A stretch of DNA of 60,362 nucleotides. Origin: Streptomyces lateritius (GTDB lineage Bacteria > Actinomycetota > Actinomycetes > Streptomycetales > Streptomycetaceae). Under the pieces are notes generated by a model. It ran no database searches, was not told the origin of the DNA, and was given only the letters and a program-made list of their open reading frames with translations. Positions 51,412 through 58,343 of this stretch are shown here, piece by piece. The position numbers were made by a program, and so were the translations under genes. Position 1 is the first letter of the stretch, and every line of letters starts with the position of its first letter. The stretch spans positions 1-60,362 of the forward strand of contig NZ_BMTO01000001.1 of NCBI RefSeq assembly GCF_014649715.1. Reading direction: 5' to 3'.

Positions 51412-51771
51412 GACGGTAGTGGCTGACGGCAGCGGCCAACCTGCGTCGCTGCTCGGCGCGCCGGTGCGACCTGCGGCCCCATGCCGCCTGCTGGGGTGCG
51501 CTGTTCGGCTAACTCGTAAGGCGATCTGCCGCATCGACTCGTGAGAGCTGTGGTCGCCGCCGGATCCTGCTTCGCAGTCCGACGTGTCTGCAAGGCCTGA
51601 CAGCTGCCCCGGCCTCGTACCCACGCGACCCCGGCATGCTCGTTCCTTCAAGTCGTTCGGCGCCACACCCTAAGGCGAGGGGGGACACCGTTGTGCGGAG
51701 TGGCGCATGGATGTTGGAGATGCCACGCTTGAAAGTAGGTGCGAAGTTGCCCACAGAAATCGGGAGTCGCA
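51412..51771. other. Gene-free region after the tRNA terminator
   Basis: 360 bp between the tRNA terminator and the cargo gene. No protein with family features, RNA gene or clear repeat is seen. It probably contains the cargo promoter and part of the element's left end. Confidence 0.5.
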
Positions 51772-52785
51772 GTGGCTTCGAACTCGGAGGAGGACGAGCG
51801 AGTTAGCCCGCCCGATGACGGAAAACCGGAACCGCCTCCAACGCGAAGGGCGTTCTGGCATTGGATAGCTCATGTTGTACCACCAATAGTAGCTCTCTCG
51901 ACAACCCTTGGATCTGCCACCGCACTCATTGGAATTAGTGGCAGCAAGGGGGATTTTTCGACTGTCATTCGATCCGAAGAAACGACGTTCATAGTCGCCT
52001 CTTCAGTGTTTCTACTCTTTGGCACCCTGGCATCTTTCAAGAGTGCTCAACGGGGCATCGAATCTGCTGTGACCGGTATGGTTTCCGTTTGCCCGGTTCC
52101 GGCGCTGGTGCTGATCCTTGTGCTGCTGGCAACGGTTGCGGTCACGGTGGTTATAGCGACGACCAATCGCTTGCTGGCTGGCGGCGTCATCATGTCTTTC
52201 GCCATGCTGCGCCTCTCGTTTCGCCTAGCCAACAGGTCGCCCCAGACGTGGACCTCAATGAAGTTCCACATAAAAGCTGAAATGTTTTTTCAATCAGTTG
52301 CGATGGTTTCGCTCGGAGTCGCTGCGGCTCTCATGATTTCAGGAATTCCGAATAAAGGATACGAACTCGCGCCCCGGGTTGCCCTATCTGCCACTCTAGT
52401 CCTCGCCTCTGTAATTGCGGCCAATAGGACGGCTAGTCGTGGGAGGAAGGTTTGCACACGAATCTGGTCGGACGTGAAGGACGTGGTGCGAGCTCAAGAG
52501 GTGCTGCGCCTCGCTGCTGGTGACGGTGGTGAAAGGTTAAAGAAAATCCAAGAGTTTAAGGAGTGTGTAGATTCCCTGGAGGCCGCTTTGCGGACGTGTT
52601 TCGACACCGGGTATAGGATGTTGGGTACCACGGTGCTTCCAGAGAAGGAAATAGAGGCACTCATTGAAAGGCTCGGTAGGTTGCCTGACGTTTATGACGC
52701 CGGCTCGCTCGAGTGGATGGACGCAAAAGAGGATCTGACTCGGGTTTCTGCGGCATGCCATCCTTGGATCGACGTCGCGGCGTAA
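51772..52785 (+). CDS. Cargo membrane protein of the AICE, unknown function, TTA codon
   Basis: A 337-residue protein with an acidic/Pro-rich cytoplasmic N-terminus (1-30) and about six hydrophobic segments (about 38-60, 75-95, 110-135, 135-155, 175-195, 205-220). A soluble helical C-terminal domain follows (about 225-337), with three Cys (FKECVDS, LRTCFDT, SAACHPW). No family is recognised. The DNA is visibly less GC-rich than both flanks and uses rare A/T-ending codons, including a TTA leucine at 52537-52539, which needs the bldA tRNA. The start is the GTG at 51772 with GGGAG 5 nt upstream. Position between attachment site and integrase suggests accessory cargo, possibly host protection; that is speculative. 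Confidence 0.75.
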   Translation: MASNSEEDERVSPPDDGKPEPPPTRRAFWHWIAHVVPPIVALSTTLGSATALIGISGSKGDFSTVIRSEETTFIVASSVFLLFGTLASFKSAQRGIESAVTGMVSVCPVPALVLILVLLATVAVTVVIATTNRLLAGGVIMSFAMLRLSFRLANRSPQTWTSMKFHIKAEMFFQSVAMVSLGVAAALMISGIPNKGYELAPRVALSATLVLASVIAANRTASRGRKVCTRIWSDVKDVVRAQEVLRLAAGDGGERLKKIQEFKECVDSLEAALRTCFDTGYRMLGTTVLPEKEIEALIERLGRLPDVYDAGSLEWMDAKEDLTRVSAACHPWIDVAA

Positions 52786-52800
52786 AGGAGGGCAAGTGCA

Positions 52801-52826
52801 GAGGTGGCACCAAGTGGTGCCACCTC
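52801..52826. terminator. Bidirectional terminator between cargo gene and int
   Basis: GAGGTGGCACC (52801-52811) pairs perfectly with GGTGCCACCTC (52816-52826) around AAGT, between convergent genes. Confidence 0.8.
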
Positions 52827-52845
52827 AAGTCGCTCGGGATGTAAC

Positions 52846-53991
52846 TCACTTCGTCCGGCGTCGGCGTTGCAACAGTCGGTCCATGTGACCCATCGCCTCC
52901 CTCCGGTGCTCGTCGGAGACGTGGGTGTAGATGTTCATGGTGACAGCGATCTGAGAGTGCCCCAGGATCTCCATCACGACCCGCGCCGGCACGCCTGCGG
53001 CGAACAGGAGCGTCGCGCACCCGTGCCGGGCGTCATGCAGCCGGATACGGGGGAGCCCCGCGTTCTCCGAGATGCGCTGGAACGAACGGCTGAGGTTCAT
53101 CGGCTCGATGGTGCGCCCGGTGCGAGTCGTGAACACGTAGTCACTGGCGTGCCACTCGTGTCCGGCCGCCATGCGCTGCGCGTCTTGCCGCAGACGCTGC
53201 CAGCGCAGCGGCGGCACGCACATGAGCGGGAGAGGAACGACACGGGTGCGGCGGTTCTTCGTGGAGTCGGCGTACAGCTCGTTCTGCACCCGCTGGATCT
53301 GATTCCGCACGGTGAGCGTGCGACGCTCCAGGTCGATGTCCGACCAGCGCAATCCCAGAACCTCTCCTCGGCGCAGTCCGAGGGCCACGGCCAGGACGAA
53401 CGCTGCGTACAGCGGATCCGCCCTCGCTGCCTCCAGGAACGTCGTCGTCTGCTCCAAGTCCCACGGCTTCAGCTCCCGCGGCTGCACCCGAGGGGCCGGT
53501 ACGAGCTTGACCACGTTCCTGCTGATCAGTTCCTCTCGGCAAGCGGCACTGAGCGCACTGCGCAAGACGCGGTGTGACTCCTTGGCCGTGGCCGGCGAGG
53601 CCTGCGCCGTCACGGCCGTGAGCATGCGGCGAACATCTGCCGCACCCAGGTTCTCCAGGCGCTTGGAGCCGATGTGCGGGATCAAGTAGAGGCGGACGTG
53701 AGTCTCGTACTTGGCGTACGTCGTCTTCTTGCGATCGTCCTTGACGAACTCCTCCAGCCAGTAGGGGAGCCACTCGGAGAGCTTGGCGGAGCGGGTGGGC
53801 GTCGGAATGCCCTGGCGGTCGCGCAGGACGAGTTCCTGACGCTTGGCGTCGCACTCCTCCCACGTGGCTCCGTAGACCGTCTTCCTCTTGCGCGTGCCGT
53901 CAGGCTGAGGGACGTAGACCCGGGCTTCGTAACGTCCGTCCTTACGCTGCCAGATGCTGCCGGCGCCGTTCGGGTTCCTCTTGCGTGCCAT
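52846..53991 (-). CDS. int: Tyrosine site-specific integrase of the AICE
   Basis: A 381-residue phage-type integrase. The N-terminal AP2-like arm-binding region (GAGSIWQRKDGRYEARVYV, shown in part) is followed by the SAM-like core-binding domain (about 65-155) and the catalytic domain (about 175-370). The active-site residues are visible: Arg in LGLRRGEVLGLRW, His-x-x-Arg in LHDARHGCATLL, the following His in LGHSQIAVT and the nucleophile Tyr in MNIYTHV. The ATG at 53991 overlaps the xis stop by one base (TGATG). It catalyses integration at the tRNA gene and, with Xis, excision. Confidence 0.96.
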   Translation of the reverse strand: MARKRNPNGAGSIWQRKDGRYEARVYVPQPDGTRKRKTVYGATWEECDAKRQELVLRDRQGIPTPTRSAKLSEWLPYWLEEFVKDDRKKTTYAKYETHVRLYLIPHIGSKRLENLGAADVRRMLTAVTAQASPATAKESHRVLRSALSAACREELISRNVVKLVPAPRVQPRELKPWDLEQTTTFLEAARADPLYAAFVLAVALGLRRGEVLGLRWSDIDLERRTLTVRNQIQRVQNELYADSTKNRRTRVVPLPLMCVPPLRWQRLRQDAQRMAAGHEWHASDYVFTTRTGRTIEPMNLSRSFQRISENAGLPRIRLHDARHGCATLLFAAGVPARVVMEILGHSQIAVTMNIYTHVSDEHRREAMGHMDRLLQRRRRTK

Positions 53992-54188
53992 CAGGCAGCT
54001 TCCTCCAACTGGGTCTCGATAAAGGTGCGAAGTGATTCGGCGGGTACTCGGCGGCACCGGCCGATCTTGATGCTCCTGAGCTGGCGCGAGCGGATGAGGT
54101 CGTAGACCTTGAAACGGCTGAGGCTCAGCGCCTCCATGACCTCGGGAACCGTGAGCGCAGTGTGGGTGGTGGGCAGGGCTGAACTCAC
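53991..54188 (-). CDS. xis: Excisionase / MerR-like DNA-binding protein of the AICE
   Basis: A 65-residue helix-turn-helix protein: LTVPEVMEALSLSRFKVYDLIRSRQLRSIKIGRCRRVP in two pieces (VPEVMEALSLSRFKVYDLI and IGRCRRVPAESL) is the excisionase/HTH_17 signature. The start is the GTG at 54188 with GGAGG 5 nt upstream; the longer frame (start near 54263) runs through the CCGCCAC repeats and is not supported. It is coupled to int by a one-base overlap. It directs integrase toward excision. Confidence 0.9.
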   Translation of the reverse strand: MSSALPTTHTALTVPEVMEALSLSRFKVYDLIRSRQLRSIKIGRCRRVPAESLRTFIETQLEEAA

Positions 54189-54237
54189 TGCGGCCTCCAA
54201 GAGAGCGGGCACGTGCGTCGGCTTCCTTCTGAGGGAT

Positions 54238-54484
54238 CCGCCACGTCCGCCACGCCGCCACATCGCAGGTCAGAGCCTCGGATGTGTGGCGGATAGCGGT
54301 TCTGTGGCGGATAGGTGCCGCCACACGCGCGGTGTGGCGGCACCTGACGGCGAGGGTGGTCAGCCCGCGACCGGGAAGAGGGGTGTGGCGGTTTCCGCAG
54401 ACATGTGGCGGATGGCTGTGGCGGTATCCGCCACGGATTCACCCCTGCTGACCTGCGGTGTGGCGGATGTGGCGGACGTGGCGG
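54238..54484. repeat. Iteron-like cluster: 14 copies of GTGGCGG/CCGCCAC
   Basis: CCGCCAC occurs at 54238, 54247, 54255, 54318 and 54428. GTGGCGG occurs at 54286, 54304, 54334, 54385, 54405, 54418, 54460, 54469 and 54478. The left end is a closely spaced triplet in one orientation and the right end a 9-bp-spaced triplet in the other. The array spans the xis-DUF3631 gap and enters the 3' end of the DUF3631 gene, where the triplet encodes SATSATSAT. Origin or operator function is inferred. Confidence 0.8.
54313..54345. other. Perfect 14-bp hairpin in the centre of the iteron cluster
   Basis: AGGTGCCGCCACAC (54313-54326), loop GCGCG, then its exact complement (54332-54345). It contains one iteron in each arm. 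It could terminate the DUF3631 operon or act as an origin structure. Confidence 0.7.
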
Positions 54485-55595
54485 ATTCCTCCAGGGGCGG
54501 AGGACAGTAGCGGCTCCACGCGTCCGTGAGGTCTTCGGCGTAGTAGCCCTTCGGGAAGCCGGACGGAGTACGAATGCCCCGCGGCTTGATGGGCTTGTTC
54601 CCCGGGGTGACGTACTGGCCGAGCAGCTTCGCGAGGGTGCGTGAGTTGAGCGGCTTGTCGTCCAGGTCGCCCCAGGGGGCGTCGTCCATGCGGAGCAGGA
54701 TTTCGAGGATGACGGCGGTGGGCATCCGGTCGGAACCGCAGAACACCTTGTCGCGCAGGTCGGTCAGCAGCCGGACACCGAGAGAGGCTTCGTCGTTGTC
54801 GTGGGCGGCGTGGACCAGCTCGACACACGCGGCGCGGGCCCGAGTGCGCCAGTCACCGCCAGCCGCGTCGGCGACGGCGAGCAGCGGCTCCCACACGTCG
54901 GCCGGCCGGTCCGTGACCCCCTCTGGCATGTCGGGCCAGGCGTTCGCGACGCGGTCGCGGACGGTGTCGGCCCACTTGGCGAGGCGGTCCCGCAGAGCAT
55001 GGCCCTGCTTCTCGTGGATGCGCTGGCGGTAGGGCTCGACCTTCTCGTTCGGGGCGCGCTTGCGCATCCGGACGATGACCGAGCGGGTCAGGACGGTGTC
55101 GGGCAGCGAGCCGAGCCCGGCCATGGCCACGGCGCAGTACGAGCCGAAGACCTGCGCGTTCTGGTTGGAGCCGTCCCCGACGCACCGCAGGGCGCCGCCG
55201 ATGCGTCGGTACCCGGCGTTCAGGAAGCCGCGCAGAGCCTCGTCCGCGCCGGCCTTCGGGCCGAAGATGGTGTCCACCTCGTCGAACAGGACGGTGGGCA
55301 GGCCCTCGGCGGAGTCGACCAGACGGTAGAGGGCGTTCGCGGACGCCGACACGGTGCTGACCGGCCGGGGCGTGAGCAGTTCCACGATCTCCAGAGCTCG
55401 CGACTTGCCAGATCCGGGCTCGGGGGAGAGGAATGCGATCCGGGGCGTGGTCTCGAAGCAGTCGATCAGGTGGGCGTGGGCGTCCCACAGAACCACGGCG
55501 ACGTAGGCGGCCTCGGTGGGGAAGACGTTGAAGCGGCGGTGGAACTGCTCGACCTCGTCGAGCAGGGCGGCTCCGTCGATGGGCTGCGCGCTCAT
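54360..55595 (-). CDS. DUF3631-domain ATPase of the AICE
   Basis: A 411-residue P-loop protein. Walker A is PEPGSGKSRA (about residue 60) and Walker B is TVLFDEVDTIFG (about 105). Arg-finger-type residues follow in LTRSVIVRMRKR, with a C-terminal DUF3631 region ending in SGFPKGYYAEDLTDAW. Such proteins sit next to primase-polymerases in actinobacterial elements and are probably replicative helicase or loader ATPases. The last about 45 residues (from LEESATSAT) are low complexity because the iteron array is embedded in the coding region. The start is the ATG at 55595 with GGGAGGGA upstream, overlapping the preceding stop. Confidence 0.85.
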   Translation of the reverse strand: MSAQPIDGAALLDEVEQFHRRFNVFPTEAAYVAVVLWDAHAHLIDCFETTPRIAFLSPEPGSGKSRALEIVELLTPRPVSTVSASANALYRLVDSAEGLPTVLFDEVDTIFGPKAGADEALRGFLNAGYRRIGGALRCVGDGSNQNAQVFGSYCAVAMAGLGSLPDTVLTRSVIVRMRKRAPNEKVEPYRQRIHEKQGHALRDRLAKWADTVRDRVANAWPDMPEGVTDRPADVWEPLLAVADAAGGDWRTRARAACVELVHAAHDNDEASLGVRLLTDLRDKVFCGSDRMPTAVILEILLRMDDAPWGDLDDKPLNSRTLAKLLGQYVTPGNKPIKPRGIRTPSGFPKGYYAEDLTDAWSRYCPPPLEESATSATSATPQVSRGESVADTATAIRHMSAETATPLFPVAG

Positions 55596-55945
55596 GCGGC
55601 ATCCCTCCCTTCGATGGGGTTGAGCAGCGGGCACAGGTCCCGGTGGGCGGTGTGTTCGTCGATCAGGGCGAGCACCTGCCGCTGTCCGACGGCGCTGCGG
55701 TTACGTCCGCAGTCACACCGGGAGGTCGCTGTGGGAGTCACGCCACGTCCAGGCGCGCTGACGTGGAGCATCCCGACGATCCGGGGCCCGCCTGTCGGGT
55801 GCGGGTCAGGGATTGAAGGGACGGCCCAAGGGCCGACGACCTTCGAGGCGCCCACGGCTCGCGAGGGGCGCGGCTGTTCGGCGACGCCGAGACCGTCCGG
55901 GGTGCGGGTGATGCTTTTCAGGCGGGGATCCGGGCGGTGGCTCAT
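55592..55945 (-). CDS. Small Cys-containing AICE protein, unknown function
   Basis: A 117-residue protein coupled by ATGA overlaps to both neighbours. Its C-terminal third has three Cys and a His (SRCDCGRN, then DEHTAHRDLCPLL), arranged as C-x-C...H-x2-H...C and therefore possibly a small zinc-binding module. The N-terminal part is Pro/Arg-rich. No family is recognised. Its position between primase-polymerase and DUF3631 ATPase suggests a replication accessory role. Confidence 0.7.
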   Translation of the reverse strand: MSHRPDPRLKSITRTPDGLGVAEQPRPSRAVGASKVVGPWAVPSIPDPHPTGGPRIVGMLHVSAPGRGVTPTATSRCDCGRNRSAVGQRQVLALIDEHTAHRDLCPLLNPIEGRDAA

Positions 55946-56832
55946 GCCGTCTCCCGGGGCCGGGCGGTACGGATGGACCAGTCCAAAGCGCTGCGCAGGG
56001 TCGAGCGGCACTCGGCCGGCCGCAGCCCTGCAGACTCCCCCGCCGCCTGAAAAGCCTCCTCGACCACGTGCCGGTCGAGGTCGCCCCACGCCACGAGGCG
56101 CCCCACGGCGCGGGCGGCCCGGAACAACTCCGCCTCCCGCCCGCCCTCCTTGGCAGACGCGACGGCTGCCGTCTCGCGCTCCAGCACGACGTCCGCGTAT
56201 CGGCTCGCCCTGGTCGGCATGGCCAACCGGACGGGCCGTACGGGTTTCTCCGGGGGTGTCAGGGCTTCCAAGAGCCAAGCGGGCAGCTCGGCGACCGGAG
56301 CGTCGTCGAGAACGTCGTACGAGCCGCTCGGGAGGGTGGAGCCGGGGGCGACGACGTATCCGCCCCACCCCCGGGTGTCGACCTTGGGGGCGAGCCTGCT
56401 CGCCGTCGACCTCAGCCGGACACCGTCCTGAGCGGCGAAGTACAGGTGCTCCCCACCGCCCGCAGTCCGCACCCGGTAGGTCGCCGGGACGGCCTGCCCG
56501 GCGCGCTCGCAGAGCGCCTCCAAGGAAGTGGCGCCGTCAGGCGTCCCCTTCACGTCCTTCGCCTTGACTGTGTCGAGGTCCACCACGAGCAACCCGGCCG
56601 GGCCGGTCGCGATCCCGACGTTGTACGGCCGCATGCTCCAGGCGGCCCGGATCAGGTCCGGATCCGTGGTCGCCCGCTGCTCGGGCACCAGGTGCCCGCC
56701 GGCGCACCTGCCGGTGCCGGGGCAGTTCGCTTCAGCGTGTCCGGCCGGCCGCTTGTCGCCGGGACGGAGCGGGAAGACGGGCCAGCCGCGCTCGGCGGCG
56801 GCAAGAGCGGCGTGGAGAAGGTGGTTGTTCAT
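55942..56832 (-). CDS. Primase-polymerase (Prim-Pol) protein of the AICE
   Basis: A 296-residue archaeo-eukaryotic primase-like protein. The N-terminal Prim-Pol domain (1-195) has WPVFPLRPGDKRP, the catalytic acidic pair in LLVVDLDTVKA, the segment GGGEHLYFAA (His of the second motif) and KVDTRGWGGYVVAPGS. The C-terminal region (about 200-296) is helical. In AICEs lacking a rolling-circle RepSA protein, such Prim-Pol proteins are the proposed replication initiators. The start is the ATG at 56832, overlapping the methyltransferase stop. Confidence 0.9.
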   Translation of the reverse strand: MNNHLLHAALAAAERGWPVFPLRPGDKRPAGHAEANCPGTGRCAGGHLVPEQRATTDPDLIRAAWSMRPYNVGIATGPAGLLVVDLDTVKAKDVKGTPDGATSLEALCERAGQAVPATYRVRTAGGGEHLYFAAQDGVRLRSTASRLAPKVDTRGWGGYVVAPGSTLPSGSYDVLDDAPVAELPAWLLEALTPPEKPVRPVRLAMPTRASRYADVVLERETAAVASAKEGGREAELFRAARAVGRLVAWGDLDRHVVEEAFQAAGESAGLRPAECRSTLRSALDWSIRTARPRETA

Positions 56833-57554
56833 GCCGCCACCCCCAGCCGAGCCTGCGTCAGGAACGCTCGGCCGATCCACTGGCTGTAGGCGGGCGGGAT
56901 GGCCTCGGTCAGTTCCTCGCGGACGTCGGTCCACGTGATGCCCATCGCGGCCTGCAACTCCGCAACGGACGGTTTTCCCCCACCGTTGCCGTAGGCGGCG
57001 ACGTAGGGGCCGTCGAAGAACTCCCCGTGCCTCCAACCCCGCACCCGGCCCCGGTGAGGGACGTGCTCGGGACGCTCGGCGCTCCAGCGGCCGAGTTCGA
57101 AGTTCCGGTGCCGCAACACCCCGAGACCGAACATCTCCCCGCACAGGGTGAGGTCTTTGCGGATCTCGGCCTTCCCGTTGGGCTGCTCGATCACGTACGG
57201 AAGGCCCGACGCCTCCAGAAGGACGCGGGTCTCGGCGACCAGGTCGACGTGGACGCCACCCCAGCCCTGGGACCGGTTCGTGCCGACCGTGAGCGAGCAC
57301 TTGCCCTGGCAGGGCGGGGAGGAGTGGATGAACGCGTACCGCTCGATCTCCCCGGACGCGATCAGGGCAGCAAGGTGTTCGAGGGCGTCGGCCCGGGTGA
57401 ACGTGAAGGGATAGTTGGGGCGGGGGGCGATGTCGACGCCGTGGACATCGAATCCGGCGCAGCGGTAGCCCATGGCCGCACCGCCGGCGCAGCAGAACAG
57501 GTCCAGGAGTAACGGCCGGTGGCCGTCTCGCCGGATAAGGGTCGGATGGGTCAT
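56829..57554 (-). CDS. C5-cytosine DNA methyltransferase, solitary
   Basis: A 241-residue methyltransferase. Motif I is LLLDLFCCAGGAAMGY (SAM binding), motif II-like GVDIAPRPNYPF follows, motif IV is SSPPCQGKCS (catalytic Cys), and motif VI is YVIEQPNGKAE with Glu replaced in spacing but present as VIEQPN. The protein is shorter than the usual 320-400 residues and the target-recognition region is small. No restriction gene is adjacent, so it is a solitary modification enzyme that could protect the element on transfer. The start is the ATG at 57554 with GGAGG upstream, inside an inverted repeat. Confidence 0.88.
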   Translation of the reverse strand: MTHPTLIRRDGHRPLLLDLFCCAGGAAMGYRCAGFDVHGVDIAPRPNYPFTFTRADALEHLAALIASGEIERYAFIHSSPPCQGKCSLTVGTNRSQGWGGVHVDLVAETRVLLEASGLPYVIEQPNGKAEIRKDLTLCGEMFGLGVLRHRNFELGRWSAERPEHVPHRGRVRGWRHGEFFDGPYVAAYGNGGGKPSVAELQAAMGITWTDVREELTEAIPPAYSQWIGRAFLTQARLGVAA

Positions 57555-57559
57555 GCTGG

Positions 57560-57594
57560 AAGACCTCCAGGTCTTGAGTCGATCGGGAGATCGA
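57560..57594. promoter_or_regulatory. Two inverted repeats over the methyltransferase leader
   Basis: AAGACCT-CC-AGGTCTT (57560-57575) covers the Shine-Dalgarno of the methyltransferase gene. TCGATC-GGGA-GATCGA (57579-57594) follows upstream. They could be an operator or a translation-blocking hairpin. Confidence 0.5.
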
Positions 57595-57596
57595 GG

Positions 57597-57628
57597 GCGG
57601 CCCCAGGCTTTGGCGAGACGGGGGCCGC
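57597..57628 (-). terminator. Hairpin after the small membrane protein gene
   Basis: GCGGCCCC (57597-57604) pairs with GGGGCCGC (57621-57628), 11-42 bp after the stop of the leftward membrane-protein gene. Confidence 0.5.
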
Positions 57629-57638
57629 TCTCGGCGTT

Positions 57639-58130
57639 TCAGCGGTTGTTGATGGTTCCGTTGGCGCGGCCGAACAGGCCGGTCGCGGTGATGTTCTGGG
57701 TGATGTGCGTCGACGACCTGCTTCCGCCGGCGGCCTTGCGGGCGCCTCGGAGCAGCAGCGGTACGGCGATGACGGCGGCGACGAGGAGTGCGGCGGTGGA
57801 CCAGAGTGCTTGGCTCATGGCGATGAGTCCCGGGGCTGCATAGGAGAGTCCGATTCCGGCGGCGGCCACACCGGCGCCGAGGGTGGGGGCGAGCAGGGCG
57901 GTGGTCTTGGCCCACGCAGGCACCGGCTGACTGACCGGTGCGGCGGCCGGGGGCGGCGTGTTGGGTTGGGTGTAGGCGAGAGTGCGCACCCCGTTGGGGA
58001 GGATGACCCAGCCGACGCCGGGCGGGATCTCAGCGGAGAGCATCTGCGGGTGCTGGATGTGCCCGACCGGCCCGTGGAAGCGGCGCTGGGGGACGGCGGA
58101 GGTGATCTCATACGTGGGTTCATGGGCCAC
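57639..58130 (-). CDS. Small AICE membrane protein, possibly transfer-associated
   Basis: A 163-residue protein with a soluble N-terminus (about 1-65, ending in a Pro-rich stretch TQPNTPPPAAAPVSQPVP), two hydrophobic segments (about 76-100 and 108-128) and a polar basic C-terminus (RGARKAAGG, then a Thr/Asn-rich tail THITQNITATGLF). No named family is recognised. Its place between TraB and the replication block is that of SpdB-type spread proteins, so a transfer role is plausible but unproven. Confidence 0.7.
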   Translation of the reverse strand: MAHEPTYEITSAVPQRRFHGPVGHIQHPQMLSAEIPPGVGWVILPNGVRTLAYTQPNTPPPAAAPVSQPVPAWAKTTALLAPTLGAGVAAAGIGLSYAAPGLIAMSQALWSTAALLVAAVIAVPLLLRGARKAAGGSRSSTHITQNITATGLFGRANGTINNR

Positions 58131-58150
58131 GACTCGGGTCCTTTCAGCGC

Positions 58151-58185
58151 GGCGGGCGGTGCCTCGCTGTGAGGCACCACCCGCC
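58151..58185. terminator. 15-bp hairpin upstream of the small membrane protein gene
   Basis: GGCGGGCGGTGCCTC (58151-58165) pairs with GAGGCACCACCCGCC (58171-58185) with one G-U pair around GCTGT. It separates the TraB-like gene from the downstream genes and may attenuate read-through. Confidence 0.65.
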
Positions 58186-58208
58186 GGGATGGTGACGCTT
58201 GGTGGTCG

Positions 58209-58327
58209 TAGTGGTCAGTGGCTAGTGGCTACTGGATAGTGGAATACGGGCTGTTCAAAGCCCCTGATGGCCACTAGAGGGCCGTTCTACTGGCTAGTGG
58301 CAAGTTGCCGGTATCCACTAGCCAGTA
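58209..58327. repeat. TAGTGGN heptamer array with 13-bp inverted repeat (candidate clt)
   Basis: Five contiguous heptamers run from 58209 to 58243: TAGTGGT, CAGTGGC, TAGTGGC, TACTGGA, TAGTGGA. A reverse copy CCACTAG lies at 58271. TACTGGCTAGTGG (58288-58300) and its exact reverse complement CCACTAGCCAGTA (58315-58327) form an inverted repeat with a 14-nt loop. The array lies 17-135 bp beyond the stop of the TraB-like gene. TraB proteins bind short direct repeats in the clt locus through a C-terminal winged helix, so this is a strong candidate; binding is inferred. Confidence 0.75.
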
Positions 58328-58343
58328 GCTCTCTGTAGAGCGC

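Noticed and set aside
54189..54263. Longer N-terminus for the excisionase
   Set aside because: It would translate CCGCCAC repeats into a Gly/Arg-rich leader, while a GTG with a perfect GGAGG lies at 54188.
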